Source: UBA2798 sp046289975 | GTDB taxonomy: Bacteria > Bacteroidota > Bacteroidia > Flavobacteriales_D > UBA2798 | Assembly (NCBI GenBank): GCA_046289975.1 | Contig: JBKBUQ010000045.1 | Span: 1 to 19,735, forward strand | Length of the DNA stretch: 19,735 nucleotides | Direction: 5' to 3' | Part shown: positions 1 through 6,747 of the stretch, in pieces | Position numbering within the stretch: the first letter of the stretch is position 1 | Layout: each line of letters opens with the position of its first letter | Translations under genes and position numbers: made by a program | Notes under the pieces: generated by a model | Seen by the model: the letters and a program-made list of their open reading frames with translations, nothing else | Told to the model about the DNA's origin: nothing | The model's database searches: none

Positions 1-205
1 CATAAGGAACCAGATCTCCAAAAACCACCCTGCCACGAACAGAAGGACGACTGTAACTTAATTCGATGTTTGATGTTGCAAATCCTTGCTTAACTGAAAT
101 TGTAGGACTTGGGGCAGGAACGTTTAGCTGTCCAAACAGGTTCTCGGAAGCCAACATTGTGATTGCCAGCGATAAACCCATCATAAAAATGCTCTTCTTG
201 ATCAT
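1..205 (-). CDS. DUF2911 family secreted protein, N-terminal part (runs off left edge)
   Basis: Only the first 68 codons are in the window; the gene continues past position 1. The ATG is at 203-205 on the minus strand. The N-terminus has two lysines, a hydrophobic stretch (about residues 6-20) and a plausible cleavage after LFG near residue 25, so the product is probably exported. After that come a VKQGFATSNIELSYSRPSVR stretch and then GRVVFGDLVPY, which match the start of the DUF2911 domain as I remember it from many Bacteroidota proteins. The function of DUF2911 is not established. The gene is divergent from the polysaccharide operon and has its own well-formed promoter at 223-251, so it is not part of that operon. 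The start is supported by the promoter position, 17 bases upstream. A second in-frame ATG pair at codons 8-9 would cut into the signal peptide and is less likely. Confidence 0.82.
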   Translation of the reverse strand, partial: MIKKSIFMMGLSLAITMLASENLFGQLNVPAPSPTISVKQGFATSNIELSYSRPSVRGRVVFGDLVPY

Positions 206-222
206 AATGTTTTAATTTTTTT

Positions 223-251
223 CAAATGTAAGCGATTAATTGTCATTACAA
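223..251 (-). promoter_or_regulatory. Bacteroidota-type promoter for the DUF2911 gene
   Basis: On the minus strand there is a TTG (249-251) followed by 18 bases and TACATTTG (223-230), matching the Bacteroidota primary-sigma pattern of TTG/TTTG near -33 and TAnnTTTG near -7. The -7 box ends 17 bases before the ATG at 205, so the leader would be only about a dozen bases. This is the best-formed promoter in the window. Confidence 0.7.
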
Positions 252-331
252 TGATTTTCCGCCACTTAAACAGTGGTTTATGAATTTTGTTCAAATCAAC
301 GCATTATCAATCCTTATTGCCTCAGGTTGAG

Positions 332-339
332 TATATTTG
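332..339 (+). promoter_or_regulatory. -7 promoter element (TATATTTG) of the polysaccharide operon
   Basis: TATATTTG fits the TAnnTTTG consensus exactly and lies 18 bases before the ATG at 358. I see no convincing -33 TTG at 17-23 bases spacing; the nearest TTG (317-319) is too close. The element decides the start of the first gene: the upstream in-frame TTG at 337 lies inside the -7 box and would be upstream of the transcription start, so it cannot be the initiator from this promoter. A weak hairpin (CCACT/AGTGG, 262-276) lies between this promoter and the divergent one at 223-251. Confidence 0.65.
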
Positions 340-357
340 CCATTCTCAAAAATCGCC

Positions 358-936
358 ATGGCGAACATATTTTTTGCACATACAACAGCTGTGATAGATG
401 AAGGGGCTCAGATTGGTGAAGGAACCAAAATCTGGCACTTCAGTCACATCATGCCCAATTGTAAAATCGGAAACCACTGCAACATTGGCCAGAATGTTGT
501 GATCTCACCTGAAGTTATTCTGGGAAATAACGTTAAAGTGCAAAACAATGTGAGTATTTATACCGGTGTTACCTGCGATGATGATGTTTTTCTTGGGCCT
601 TCGATGGTTTTTACCAATGTGATCAATCCCCGCAGTGCAGTTAACCGTCGCGATCAATATGCAAAAACACACGTGGGAAAGGGCGTTTCCATTGGTGCCA
701 ACGCAACTATTGTTTGCGGAAACAACATAGGAGAATTTGCATTTATCGGTGCTGGTGCAGTTGTAACCAAAGAAGTTCCTGCATTTGCTCTTGTAGTTGG
801 GAATCCTGCAAAACAAACCGGGTGGATGAGCGAGTATGGGCATAAACTTTCCTTTAACAAAGAAGGAATTGCAGAATGTCCGGAATCGGGTCAGCGCTAT
901 GAATTAAAAAAAGGAATCGTTTCACGTATCAGCTAA
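358..936 (+). CDS. wbpD: WbpD/WlbB-like UDP-diamino-uronate N-acetyltransferase
   Basis: The 192-residue product is a left-handed beta-helix acetyltransferase. Hexapeptide repeats (IGEGTKI, IGNHCNI, LGNNVKV, VGKGVSIGANATI and similar) run from about residue 12 to 140. The block FTNVINPR..NRRDQY (residues 85-101) and the end of the helix (VVGNPAK, 147-152) are typical of WbpD/WlbB, which acetylates the 3-amino group of UDP-2-acetamido-3-amino-uronic acid using acetyl-CoA in the cytoplasm. A short C-terminal tail with CPESGQRY follows, as in this family. I start at the ATG at 358 because the upstream in-frame TTG lies in the -7 box. It is the first gene of the operon, with nine bases to the next start. 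The family call is strong; the exact substrate is inferred from the neighbouring WbpB-like and dehydrogenase genes. PglD-like or PerB-like acetyltransferases are less likely. Confidence 0.85.
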   Translation: MANIFFAHTTAVIDEGAQIGEGTKIWHFSHIMPNCKIGNHCNIGQNVVISPEVILGNNVKVQNNVSIYTGVTCDDDVFLGPSMVFTNVINPRSAVNRRDQYAKTHVGKGVSIGANATIVCGNNIGEFAFIGAGAVVTKEVPAFALVVGNPAKQTGWMSEYGHKLSFNKEGIAECPESGQRYELKKGIVSRIS

Positions 937-945
937 TTTTCTATA

Positions 946-1971
946 GTGGAGAGTAAAATTAAATTTGGTGTAATTGGTCAAGGTCACATTGGCAAGCGTC
1001 ACGCAGAAATGATTCGCCGTAACCCGGAATGCGAACTGGTGGCAGTATGCGATATTCTACCATCAGAAATCACAAACTCACCGGCTGCGGATCTGCCTTA
1101 TTTTTCCGATGTACTGCTCATGCTTCAGTCTCACCCCGATATTGAAGTCGTTAGTATCTGTACTCCCAACGGGTTACACGCCCAACATTCTTTACTTGCC
1201 CTGGAAAACAAAAAACATATTGTGGTTGAAAAACCAATGGCCCTGAATAAACGTGATTGCGAAGAAATTATCTTCAAAGCATTGCAAGCCCATAAACATG
1301 TGTTTTGTGTCATGCAAAACAGATACTCTCCCCCTTCTCAATGGATCAAGTCGCTGATTGAATCCGGAAAACTCGGAAAAATTCACATGGTCCAACTGAA
1401 TTGCTATTGGAACAGAGATGATCGTTACTACAAAAAAGGGAATTGGAAAGGAAGTATTGACCTTGATGGCGGCACATTGTTTACCCAATTTTCGCACTTC
1501 ATCGATATCATGTATTGGCTGTTTGGAGATATTCAAAATATTCAGGCTCGCTTTGCTGACTATACCCATAAAGATCTCACTGCATTTGAAGATTCAGGAA
1601 TTGTAAACTTCGAATTCAGTCAAGGCGGAATGGGATGCATCAACTATTCCACTTCCATATGGGATAAAAATCTGGAAAGCTCTATTACTATCATTGGCGA
1701 AAACGGAAGTGTAAAAATCGGCGGTCAATACATGGATCAGGTTGAAGTTTGTCACATCAAAGATTACAAGATGCCGGAACTTGCTCCTACCAATCCTGCC
1801 AACGACTACGGTCATTACAAAGGATCGGCAAATAATCACCATTACATTTTCACCAATGTAATCGATACACTTAAAGGCAGAACTACCATGACAACAAATG
1901 CGATGGAAGGACTAAAAGTGGTGGAGATTATTGAACGTATTTACGCCCTGAAAAATTCCAACAAAGGATAA
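946..1971 (+). CDS. wbpB: WbpB/WlbA-like NAD-dependent sugar oxidoreductase (Gfo/Idh/MocA family)
   Basis: The 341-residue product has an N-terminal Rossmann fold with GQGHIG (residues 11-16) directly after the first strand, the family EKP motif (95-97, Lys96 the usual active-site lysine), and the C-terminal half-site GGTLFTQFSHFID (175-187, with Gln181, His184 and Asp187). The stretch CYWNRDDRYYKKGNWKGS (153-170) is characteristic of WlbA/WbpB. These enzymes oxidise the C3 hydroxyl of UDP-N-acetyl-glucosaminuronic acid to the 3-keto sugar, which an aminotransferase then converts. The start is a GTG at 946, nine bases after the preceding stop; the next in-frame ATG (1009) would remove the nucleotide-binding loop. 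No Shine-Dalgarno sequence is visible. The substrate is inferred from the flanking genes; the family is certain. Confidence 0.87.
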   Translation: MESKIKFGVIGQGHIGKRHAEMIRRNPECELVAVCDILPSEITNSPAADLPYFSDVLLMLQSHPDIEVVSICTPNGLHAQHSLLALENKKHIVVEKPMALNKRDCEEIIFKALQAHKHVFCVMQNRYSPPSQWIKSLIESGKLGKIHMVQLNCYWNRDDRYYKKGNWKGSIDLDGGTLFTQFSHFIDIMYWLFGDIQNIQARFADYTHKDLTAFEDSGIVNFEFSQGGMGCINYSTSIWDKNLESSITIIGENGSVKIGGQYMDQVEVCHIKDYKMPELAPTNPANDYGHYKGSANNHHYIFTNVIDTLKGRTTMTTNAMEGLKVVEIIERIYALKNSNKG

Positions 1972-1991
1972 AAAAGGATAAACAAAGGATA
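1963..1991 (+). repeat. Three short direct repeats AAAGGATA at a gene junction
   Basis: AAAGGATA occurs at 1963-1970, 1973-1980 and 1984-1991, spanning the stop codon of the oxidoreductase gene (1969-1971) and most of the gap to the next ATG at 2002. The spacing is 10-11 bases. The AAGGA core resembles a Shine-Dalgarno sequence, and the last copy ends 10 bases before the ATG. It may be a slippage-derived expansion of an initiation region, or a chance feature of an A-rich junction. Confidence 0.6.
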
Positions 1992-2001
1992 TTTTTTGAG
2001 T

Positions 2002-3327
2002 ATGAAAAAGCAATTACCATCTTCTACCCCTAACAAGAATCTTTACAAGCTGATTGCTGAAAAAAAAGAATCGATTGCTGTTATAGGATTAGGTTATGTA
2101 GGCCTACCCATTGCACTTGCATTTGCGAGAAAAATTAAAGTGATTGGTTTCGACATCAACGCCCAGCGCGTTGAAATGATGAAAAAGGGAATTGATCCAA
2201 GTAACGAATTAGCAAAAGAAGAATTCAAGGGTTGCGATATTACATTCACTGCAAATCCCGCAGATCTGAAAAAAGCTAAATTTTTTGTGGTTGCCGTACC
2301 CACTCCTATTGATGAGCATAATCTACCTGACCTGAGTCCGCTGCTTGGTGCATCCACTACTGTTGGAAGAGCACTTAAAAAGGGAGATTATGTCGTATTT
2401 GAATCAACGGTATACCCTGGTTGCACGGAAGAAGATTGTATACCAGTACTTGAAAAGGAATCGGGCTTGAAATTCAAGAAGGATTTTAAAGTAGGTTACT
2501 CTCCTGAACGTATCAATCCCGGAGACAGAGAACACACGATAACAAAAATTAAAAAAGTGGTTTCAGGATGCAGTGCAGAATCACTTGACATCATTGCTAA
2601 AGTGTACGAACTGATCATTGAGCCCGGCGTGCATCGTGCGGCAACCATCAAAGTTGCAGAAGCTGCCAAGATTATTGAAAACACCCAGCGCGATGTAAAT
2701 ATTGCACTGATGAATGAATTGTCTATCATCTTCAACAAAATGGGCATTAACACCTTTGATGTGCTCGAAGCTGCCGGAACTAAATGGAACTTTCTTCGCT
2801 TTTATCCGGGCTTGGTTGGCGGACATTGTATTGGTGTCGACCCGTATTATCTCACCCACAAAGCTGAAGCCTTGGGTTATCATTCGCGTGTAATTAACAG
2901 CGGAAGATATGTAAATGATTCAATGGGATTTTACGTGGCGAAAAACACAGTAAAAAAAATCATCGCAGCAGGAAAGAACATAAGCAAATCGAAAGTTCTT
3001 GTTATGGGAGCCACATTCAAAGAAAATGTAAGCGACATCAGAAATTCGAAGGTTGCTGATGTGGTTAAAGAATTAAAATCCTTCGGTGTTAAAGTTGATG
3101 TAGTTGATCCGCATGCCGACTCTGCTGAACTTAAACATGAGTATGGATTTGGATTAAATAAATTAGGCAAGGGATACGATGGTGTAATTATCTGCGTTAA
3201 TCACAAAGAATATTTAGATCTCGACGAAAAATTCTTTGCAGGAATTTTAAATAAAAGAGGCGTGCTCACAGATGTTAAGGGAATCTATAAGAACAAGATT
3301 AAAAAAATCACTTATTGGAGTTTATAA
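2002..3327 (+). CDS. tviB: UDP-N-acetylhexosamine 6-dehydrogenase, TviB/WbpO type
   Basis: The 441-residue protein is a full-length UDP-glucose/UDP-HexNAc dehydrogenase. It carries GLGYVG (residues 29-34) for NAD binding, ESTVYPGCTEE (134-144), YSPERINPGD (167-176), the helix AEAAKIIENTQRD (219-231), the catalytic cysteine in GGHCIGVDPYYL (273-284, Cys276), and GATFKENVSDIRNSK (336-350) in the UDP-binding domain. These blocks match TviB/WbpO, which oxidise the C6 hydroxyl of UDP-GlcNAc or UDP-GalNAc to the uronic acid, more closely than the UDP-glucose dehydrogenase branch. It should supply the substrate for the WbpB-like enzyme encoded just upstream. I take the ATG at 2002 rather than the in-frame TTG at 1996; they differ by two residues. 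The stop overlaps the next start (TAATG). Whether the sugar is gluco or galacto cannot be read from the sequence. Confidence 0.9.
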   Translation: MKKQLPSSTPNKNLYKLIAEKKESIAVIGLGYVGLPIALAFARKIKVIGFDINAQRVEMMKKGIDPSNELAKEEFKGCDITFTANPADLKKAKFFVVAVPTPIDEHNLPDLSPLLGASTTVGRALKKGDYVVFESTVYPGCTEEDCIPVLEKESGLKFKKDFKVGYSPERINPGDREHTITKIKKVVSGCSAESLDIIAKVYELIIEPGVHRAATIKVAEAAKIIENTQRDVNIALMNELSIIFNKMGINTFDVLEAAGTKWNFLRFYPGLVGGHCIGVDPYYLTHKAEALGYHSRVINSGRYVNDSMGFYVAKNTVKKIIAAGKNISKSKVLVMGATFKENVSDIRNSKVADVVKELKSFGVKVDVVDPHADSAELKHEYGFGLNKLGKGYDGVIICVNHKEYLDLDEKFFAGILNKRGVLTDVKGIYKNKIKKITYWSL

Positions 3328-4376
3328 TGAGCAGCACAACAAAAATACTCATCACAGGAGGTGCCGGGTTTATCGGATCACATGTTGTAAGAAGATTCAT
3401 AAAGAATTATCCTTCTTATCAAATTTACAACCTCGATAAGCTCACCTATGCCGGTAATCTTGAGAACTTGCGCGATATTGATAAATCACCAAACTATCAT
3501 TTTATTAAAGGTGATATCGTGAACAGTGAATTCATTCAACAATTATTCAGCGAACACGATTTCGATGGCATTATTCATCTCGCAGCTGAATCACATGTCG
3601 ACCGTTCCATTGCAAATCCAATTGAATTTGTATTAACCAATGTAGTTGGCACAGTAAATCTGTTAAATGCTGCACGCAAAGGAGATAAGAAAAGAAGATT
3701 CTATCACATCAGTACCGATGAAGTTTATGGTTCTCTTGGCACAAGCGGATTATTTTCAGAACAAACCAAATACGACCCCCATTCGCCATACTCAGCATCC
3801 AAGGCATCATCCGATCATTTTGTCCGCGCTTATTACGACACGTATGGTCTGGATATCGTAATTTCCAATTGCAGCAACAATTATGGTCCCAACCATTTCC
3901 CTGAAAAACTTATTCCACTTTCCATTAATAATATCCGCAACAACAATGCGCTTCCGGTTTACGGAAAAGGAGAAAATGTTCGCGATTGGTTGTATGTAGA
4001 AGATCACGCTTCGGCCATTGATTTGATTTACCATAAAGGGAAATCCGGCGAAACATACAATGTGGGAGGATTGAACGAATGGAAAAACATTGATCTGATT
4101 CGTTTCCTGTGCAAAACCATGGATGTAAAACTTGGTCGTGAAATTGGCTCTTCAGAACGACTCATCACCTTCGTAAAAGACAGAGCCGGCCATGATCTCC
4201 GTTATGCCATCGACGCTTCCAAATTGCGCAACGAACTGGGGTGGAAACCTTCAGTTACGTTTGAAGAAGGATTGGAAAAAACAGTAGAATGGTACCTCCG
4301 GAATACCGCATGGCTTGACAGAGTAACATCCGGCGAATACCGTAATTACTACGAACAACAATACACACATCGCTAA
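3327..4376 (+). CDS. rmlB: dTDP-glucose 4,6-dehydratase
   Basis: The 349-residue product is an extended short-chain dehydrogenase with GGAGFIG (residues 11-17) for NAD, the DKLTYAGNLENL block (37-48) typical of RmlB, the catalytic STDEVYGS (129-136; Thr130, Asp131, Glu132) and YSASKASSDH (155-164; Tyr155, Lys159). It converts dTDP-glucose to dTDP-4-keto-6-deoxyglucose, the precursor of rhamnose and other deoxysugars. Length and motifs are normal. The ATG at 3327 overlaps the preceding TAA by one base, implying translational coupling; the in-frame TTG at 3315 would extend into the upstream gene and is rejected. rmlA, rmlC and rmlD are not in the window, so the deoxysugar product is unknown. 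It sits inside the uronic-acid operon, so both sugars may enter the same polymer. Confidence 0.93.
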   Translation: MSSTTKILITGGAGFIGSHVVRRFIKNYPSYQIYNLDKLTYAGNLENLRDIDKSPNYHFIKGDIVNSEFIQQLFSEHDFDGIIHLAAESHVDRSIANPIEFVLTNVVGTVNLLNAARKGDKKRRFYHISTDEVYGSLGTSGLFSEQTKYDPHSPYSASKASSDHFVRAYYDTYGLDIVISNCSNNYGPNHFPEKLIPLSINNIRNNNALPVYGKGENVRDWLYVEDHASAIDLIYHKGKSGETYNVGGLNEWKNIDLIRFLCKTMDVKLGREIGSSERLITFVKDRAGHDLRYAIDASKLRNELGWKPSVTFEEGLEKTVEWYLRNTAWLDRVTSGEYRNYYEQQYTHR

Positions 4377-4391
4377 GATTTTAATTTGATC

Positions 4392-5144
4392 ATGGGTTTT
4401 TTGGGCGGATTATTCGGGAGAAGAAAAAAAGAAATTTTACCACCTGCTGATCTTACTTTGCTGGGAACTGATGTGCATTCGCATTTTATTCCGGGTATTG
4501 ACGATGGTGCGAAAACCATGGAAGACTCCCTGAACATGCTACGTACAATGCAGGAGTTTGGCTATAAAAAAGTCATAACTACACCGCATATCATGTCGGA
4601 TTTTTACCGCAATACGCCGGAAATAATTCTAAGCGGACTAGATAAACTAAGAGAAGCTGCACACAAAGAAAACATCCAACTTACAATTGAAGCAGCAGCT
4701 GAATACTATCTCGATATTGAACTGGAAGATAAAATCCGAAAAAAAGAGTTGCTCACTTTTGGTAATAATTATGTCCTGTTTGAAATGCCTTTTGTTGGCG
4801 AGCCTAAAAATCTGAGTCGGGCAATTTTCGAGATGCAGATGGCAGGCTACAAACCCGTATTGGCACATGTTGAACGCTACTTATTCTGGCACCGCGAACC
4901 TGAAAAAGCACAAACCCTGTTCGATAAGGGTGTTATCCTCCAATTGAACCTGAATTCCCTGAGTGGGCACTATTCCCCACAAGTGCAAAAATCTGCAGAA
5001 CAATTACTTGATTCAGAGATTATTGGACTCCTTGGAACAGATTGTCATAACATGGGTCACCTGGAGTTGTTGAAACAAAGTTCAACACTACCCTATTTTC
5101 ACAAAGCAATGAAAATCAATAATTTACTGAATCACACCTTGTAA
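4392..5144 (+). CDS. CpsB/YwqE-type PHP-domain protein tyrosine phosphatase
   Basis: The 250-residue product has the metal-binding pattern of the PHP-type tyrosine phosphatases CpsB and YwqE: DVHSHFIPGIDDGAK (residues 27-41, His29 and His31), TTPH (63-66), AAAEYYLD (101-108, Glu104), LAHVERY (157-163, His159) and GTDCHN (215-220, Asp217 and His219). In Gram-positive capsule systems these enzymes dephosphorylate the bacterial tyrosine kinase that controls chain length and export. Here the gene closes a sugar-nucleotide operon, which fits a regulatory role in polysaccharide assembly, but no tyrosine kinase or Wza/Wzc-like gene is in the window. I use the ATG at 4392; the in-frame TTG at 4386 adds two residues. 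The N-terminus (GGLFGRRKKE) is basic and not a signal peptide, so the enzyme is cytoplasmic. No terminator is evident after the stop. Confidence 0.88.
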   Translation: MGFLGGLFGRRKKEILPPADLTLLGTDVHSHFIPGIDDGAKTMEDSLNMLRTMQEFGYKKVITTPHIMSDFYRNTPEIILSGLDKLREAAHKENIQLTIEAAAEYYLDIELEDKIRKKELLTFGNNYVLFEMPFVGEPKNLSRAIFEMQMAGYKPVLAHVERYLFWHREPEKAQTLFDKGVILQLNLNSLSGHYSPQVQKSAEQLLDSEIIGLLGTDCHNMGHLELLKQSSTLPYFHKAMKINNLLNHTL

Positions 5145-5194
5145 TCGGAGATTCAAAAAATTGTTAACACTCAACTTATAAGTCGCTGAATACG

Positions 5195-5202
5195 TATATT
5201 TG
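5195..5202 (+). promoter_or_regulatory. -7 promoter element (TATATTTG) of the small secreted protein gene
   Basis: TATATTTG matches TAnnTTTG and ends 10 bases before the ATG at 5213, implying a leader of only a few bases. A 10-base palindrome, ACTTATAAGT (5174-5183), lies just upstream in the -33 region and could be an operator or chance. No -33 TTG at the usual spacing is visible. Confidence 0.6.
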
Positions 5203-5212
5203 AGTCATACGT

Positions 5213-5713
5213 ATGAGGCTACGAATTTTACATCCGCACACTTTACTCCTGGCTATCACTTTCTGTTCGGCCAGTTTAGCTGTTGCAGGTCCGGGGAATA
5301 CGGATGGGAATAATGATAAATCAACTGAAACTTCTACCGAAACCAAAACTACGCCCGTCCCTTTCAATCTGAACAGTGGCGAATGGGTGATAATTGAAGT
5401 GATTGAAGACAATAAACCCCAACCTCAACCGGATAAAGTTACTGTTGAACGAAAGAACATTTCGCAAATGACAGTTACCAAAGTTGAAGTTCGCAGTTGT
5501 CAGAAAAACACAACGCCTGAGCAACTCATTCCAATCTTACGCGAAATCAACCAAACAGTAAACCATCGTCGGATTTATATGCAGGAAGAAAACGGAAAAA
5601 AAATCTGGTACATCTCACCTGAATTTAAAGAAATTCCTCAAGTGAATACGCCTGCTCCCGCTGCTGCACCTGCTGAACTTACTGTTCCATTTATTTTTCA
5701 GATCAAGATTTAA
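5213..5713 (+). CDS. Small secreted protein of unknown function
   Basis: I do not recognise this 166-residue protein. It begins with a good signal peptide: MRLR, a hydrophobic core (about 10-22) and AVA before a likely cleavage near residue 25. Cys18 is inside the core without a lipobox, so it is not an obvious lipoprotein. The mature part starts with a low-complexity Thr/Ser/Glu/Asn/Asp linker (about 27-50), followed by a compact beta-rich region (NSGEWVIIEVIED, then VTKVEVRS with one Cys), a helix-like segment (PEQLIPILREIN) and a YMQEENGKKIWYISPEF stretch. A Pro/Ala-rich segment (PAPAAAPAE) precedes the last strand. There is no T9SS sorting domain, so a periplasmic location is the simplest guess. 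It has its own promoter and ends at a shared terminator, so it is a single-gene unit between the sugar operon and convergent fabD. Confidence 0.75.
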   Translation: MRLRILHPHTLLLAITFCSASLAVAGPGNTDGNNDKSTETSTETKTTPVPFNLNSGEWVIIEVIEDNKPQPQPDKVTVERKNISQMTVTKVEVRSCQKNTTPEQLIPILREINQTVNHRRIYMQEENGKKIWYISPEFKEIPQVNTPAPAAAPAELTVPFIFQIKI

Positions 5714-5730
5714 TCTCAGCTCTTTGCATA

Positions 5731-5762
5731 AAAAAAAAGTCCCGCAACAACGGGACTTTTTT
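5731..5762. terminator. Bidirectional intrinsic terminator between convergent genes
   Basis: GTCCCG (5739-5744), loop CAACAA (5745-5750) and CGGGAC (5751-5756) form a perfect 6-bp GC-rich stem, extended by A-T pairing of 5733-5738 with 5757-5762. There is a T run after it on the plus strand and an A run before it, which serves as a T run for the minus strand. It lies 17 bases after the small secreted protein gene and 17 bases beyond the fabD stop, so it should terminate both. Confidence 0.92.
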
Positions 5763-5779
5763 ATTTTACTGTTTTAGCA

Positions 5780-6658
5780 TTAAGCACTTGCCACTTCCAC
5801 TTCAGGCGAAATTTTCTTCACGAGTCCCTGCAATACTTTTCCGGGTCCTACTTCAACATATTGCGTTGCACCATCTGCAGTCATTTGGCGCACTGATTGT
5901 GTCCATGCAACAGGTGCGGTCAACTGCGCAACTAGATTCTTTTTAATTGCTTCCGGATCAATAACTGCACTTGCTGTGACATTTTGGTATACGGGACACA
6001 TTGGTGTATGGAATTGCGTTACATTGATCGCTGCTTCCAATTCAACGCGAGCTGGCTCCATTAGTGGAGAATGAAATGCTCCTCCAACAGGCAGCAACAA
6101 CGCACGTTTTGCACCTTCTGCTTTTAGAGCTTCACAAGCACGATTCACAGCATCAACAGCACCGGAAATCACGAGCTGACCCGGACAATTATAATTCGCA
6201 GCAACAACCACACCTTCCGTTGCAGCGCATATCTCTTCTACTTTGGCATCATCCAATCCAAGCACCGCCGCCATAGTGGAAGGTTCTGCTTCACATGCTT
6301 TCTGCATTGCTAAAGCGCGCTTTGAAACAAGTACCAGTGCATCTTCAAACGAAAGTGTTTTGTTTGCAACCAGTGCAGAAAATTCCCCCAGAGAATGTCC
6401 TGCAACCATGTCGGGTTTAAATGAATCGCCCAAGGTAGCAGCAAGAACAACAGAGTGTAAAAAAATGGCAGGTTGAGTAACCTTGGTTTGCTTTAATTCT
6501 TCATCAGATCCTGAAAACATGATGTCCGTAATTCGAAATCCAAGAATGGAATTCGCATTTTCAAACATTTCCTTTGCAAGTGGTAATTGCTCATAAAGGT
6601 CCTTTCCCATTCCGGAGAATTGGGATCCCTGTCCGGGAAACACATATGCTTTTTTCAT
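5780..6658 (-). CDS. fabD: Malonyl-CoA:ACP transacylase
   Basis: The 292-residue protein transfers malonyl from CoA to acyl carrier protein, the entry step of fatty-acid elongation. Visible motifs are FPGQGSQ (residues 7-13), the nucleophile elbow GHSLGE (87-92, Ser89), the malonate-binding arginine in SKRALAM (Arg114), NCPGQLVISG (157-166) and the catalytic histidine in GGAFHSPLM (His196). I start at the ATG at 6658, giving MKKAYVFPGQGSQ, the usual FabD N-terminus; the reading frame is open 28 codons further upstream, but that part would run through the terminator at 6699-6727. A degenerate -7 element, TATCTTCG (6676-6683, minus strand), lies 17 bases before the ATG, so the gene probably has its own promoter. 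It is transcribed towards the shared terminator at 5731-5762. No other fatty-acid genes are nearby. Confidence 0.95.
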   Translation of the reverse strand: MKKAYVFPGQGSQFSGMGKDLYEQLPLAKEMFENANSILGFRITDIMFSGSDEELKQTKVTQPAIFLHSVVLAATLGDSFKPDMVAGHSLGEFSALVANKTLSFEDALVLVSKRALAMQKACEAEPSTMAAVLGLDDAKVEEICAATEGVVVAANYNCPGQLVISGAVDAVNRACEALKAEGAKRALLLPVGGAFHSPLMEPARVELEAAINVTQFHTPMCPVYQNVTASAVIDPEAIKKNLVAQLTAPVAWTQSVRQMTADGATQYVEVGPGKVLQGLVKKISPEVEVASA

Positions 6659-6698
6659 GATTATTGGTTTACGGACGAAGATAGAAAAAGGTAGAAAA

Positions 6699-6727
6699 CA
6701 AAAAACCCCGCTTACCGCGGGGTTTTT
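6699..6727 (-). terminator. Intrinsic terminator of the Bax-inhibitor-1 family gene
   Basis: On the minus strand, CCCCGC / GCGGGG (6717-6722 with 6706-6711) form a 6-bp stem around a 5-base loop (6712-6716), extended by A-T pairs (6701-6705 with 6723-6727) and ending in a T run. It begins 20 bases after the stop of the gene at 6748-7491 and separates it from fabD. Confidence 0.9.
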
Positions 6728-6747
6728 CAAACTATAATTCAATGTTC

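Noticed and set aside
262..276. Hairpin CCACT-TAAAC-AGTGG in the divergent intergenic region
   Set aside because: A five-base stem without a T tract, between two promoters; it could be an operator but is too short to support a call.
337..357. TTG start extending the wbpD-like gene by seven codons
   Set aside because: The TTG lies inside the TATATTTG -7 box at 332-339, upstream of any transcript from it.
505..843. Open frame of 112 codons on the minus strand within the wbpD-like gene
   Set aside because: It is antisense to a well-conserved acetyltransferase, its translation shows no domain or signal, and no promoter precedes it; it is a shadow of the real gene.
6659..6742. Longer fabD reading frame starting upstream of 6658
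   Set aside because: The extension reads through the terminator hairpin at 6699-6727, and FabD proteins normally begin just before the FPGQGSQ motif.
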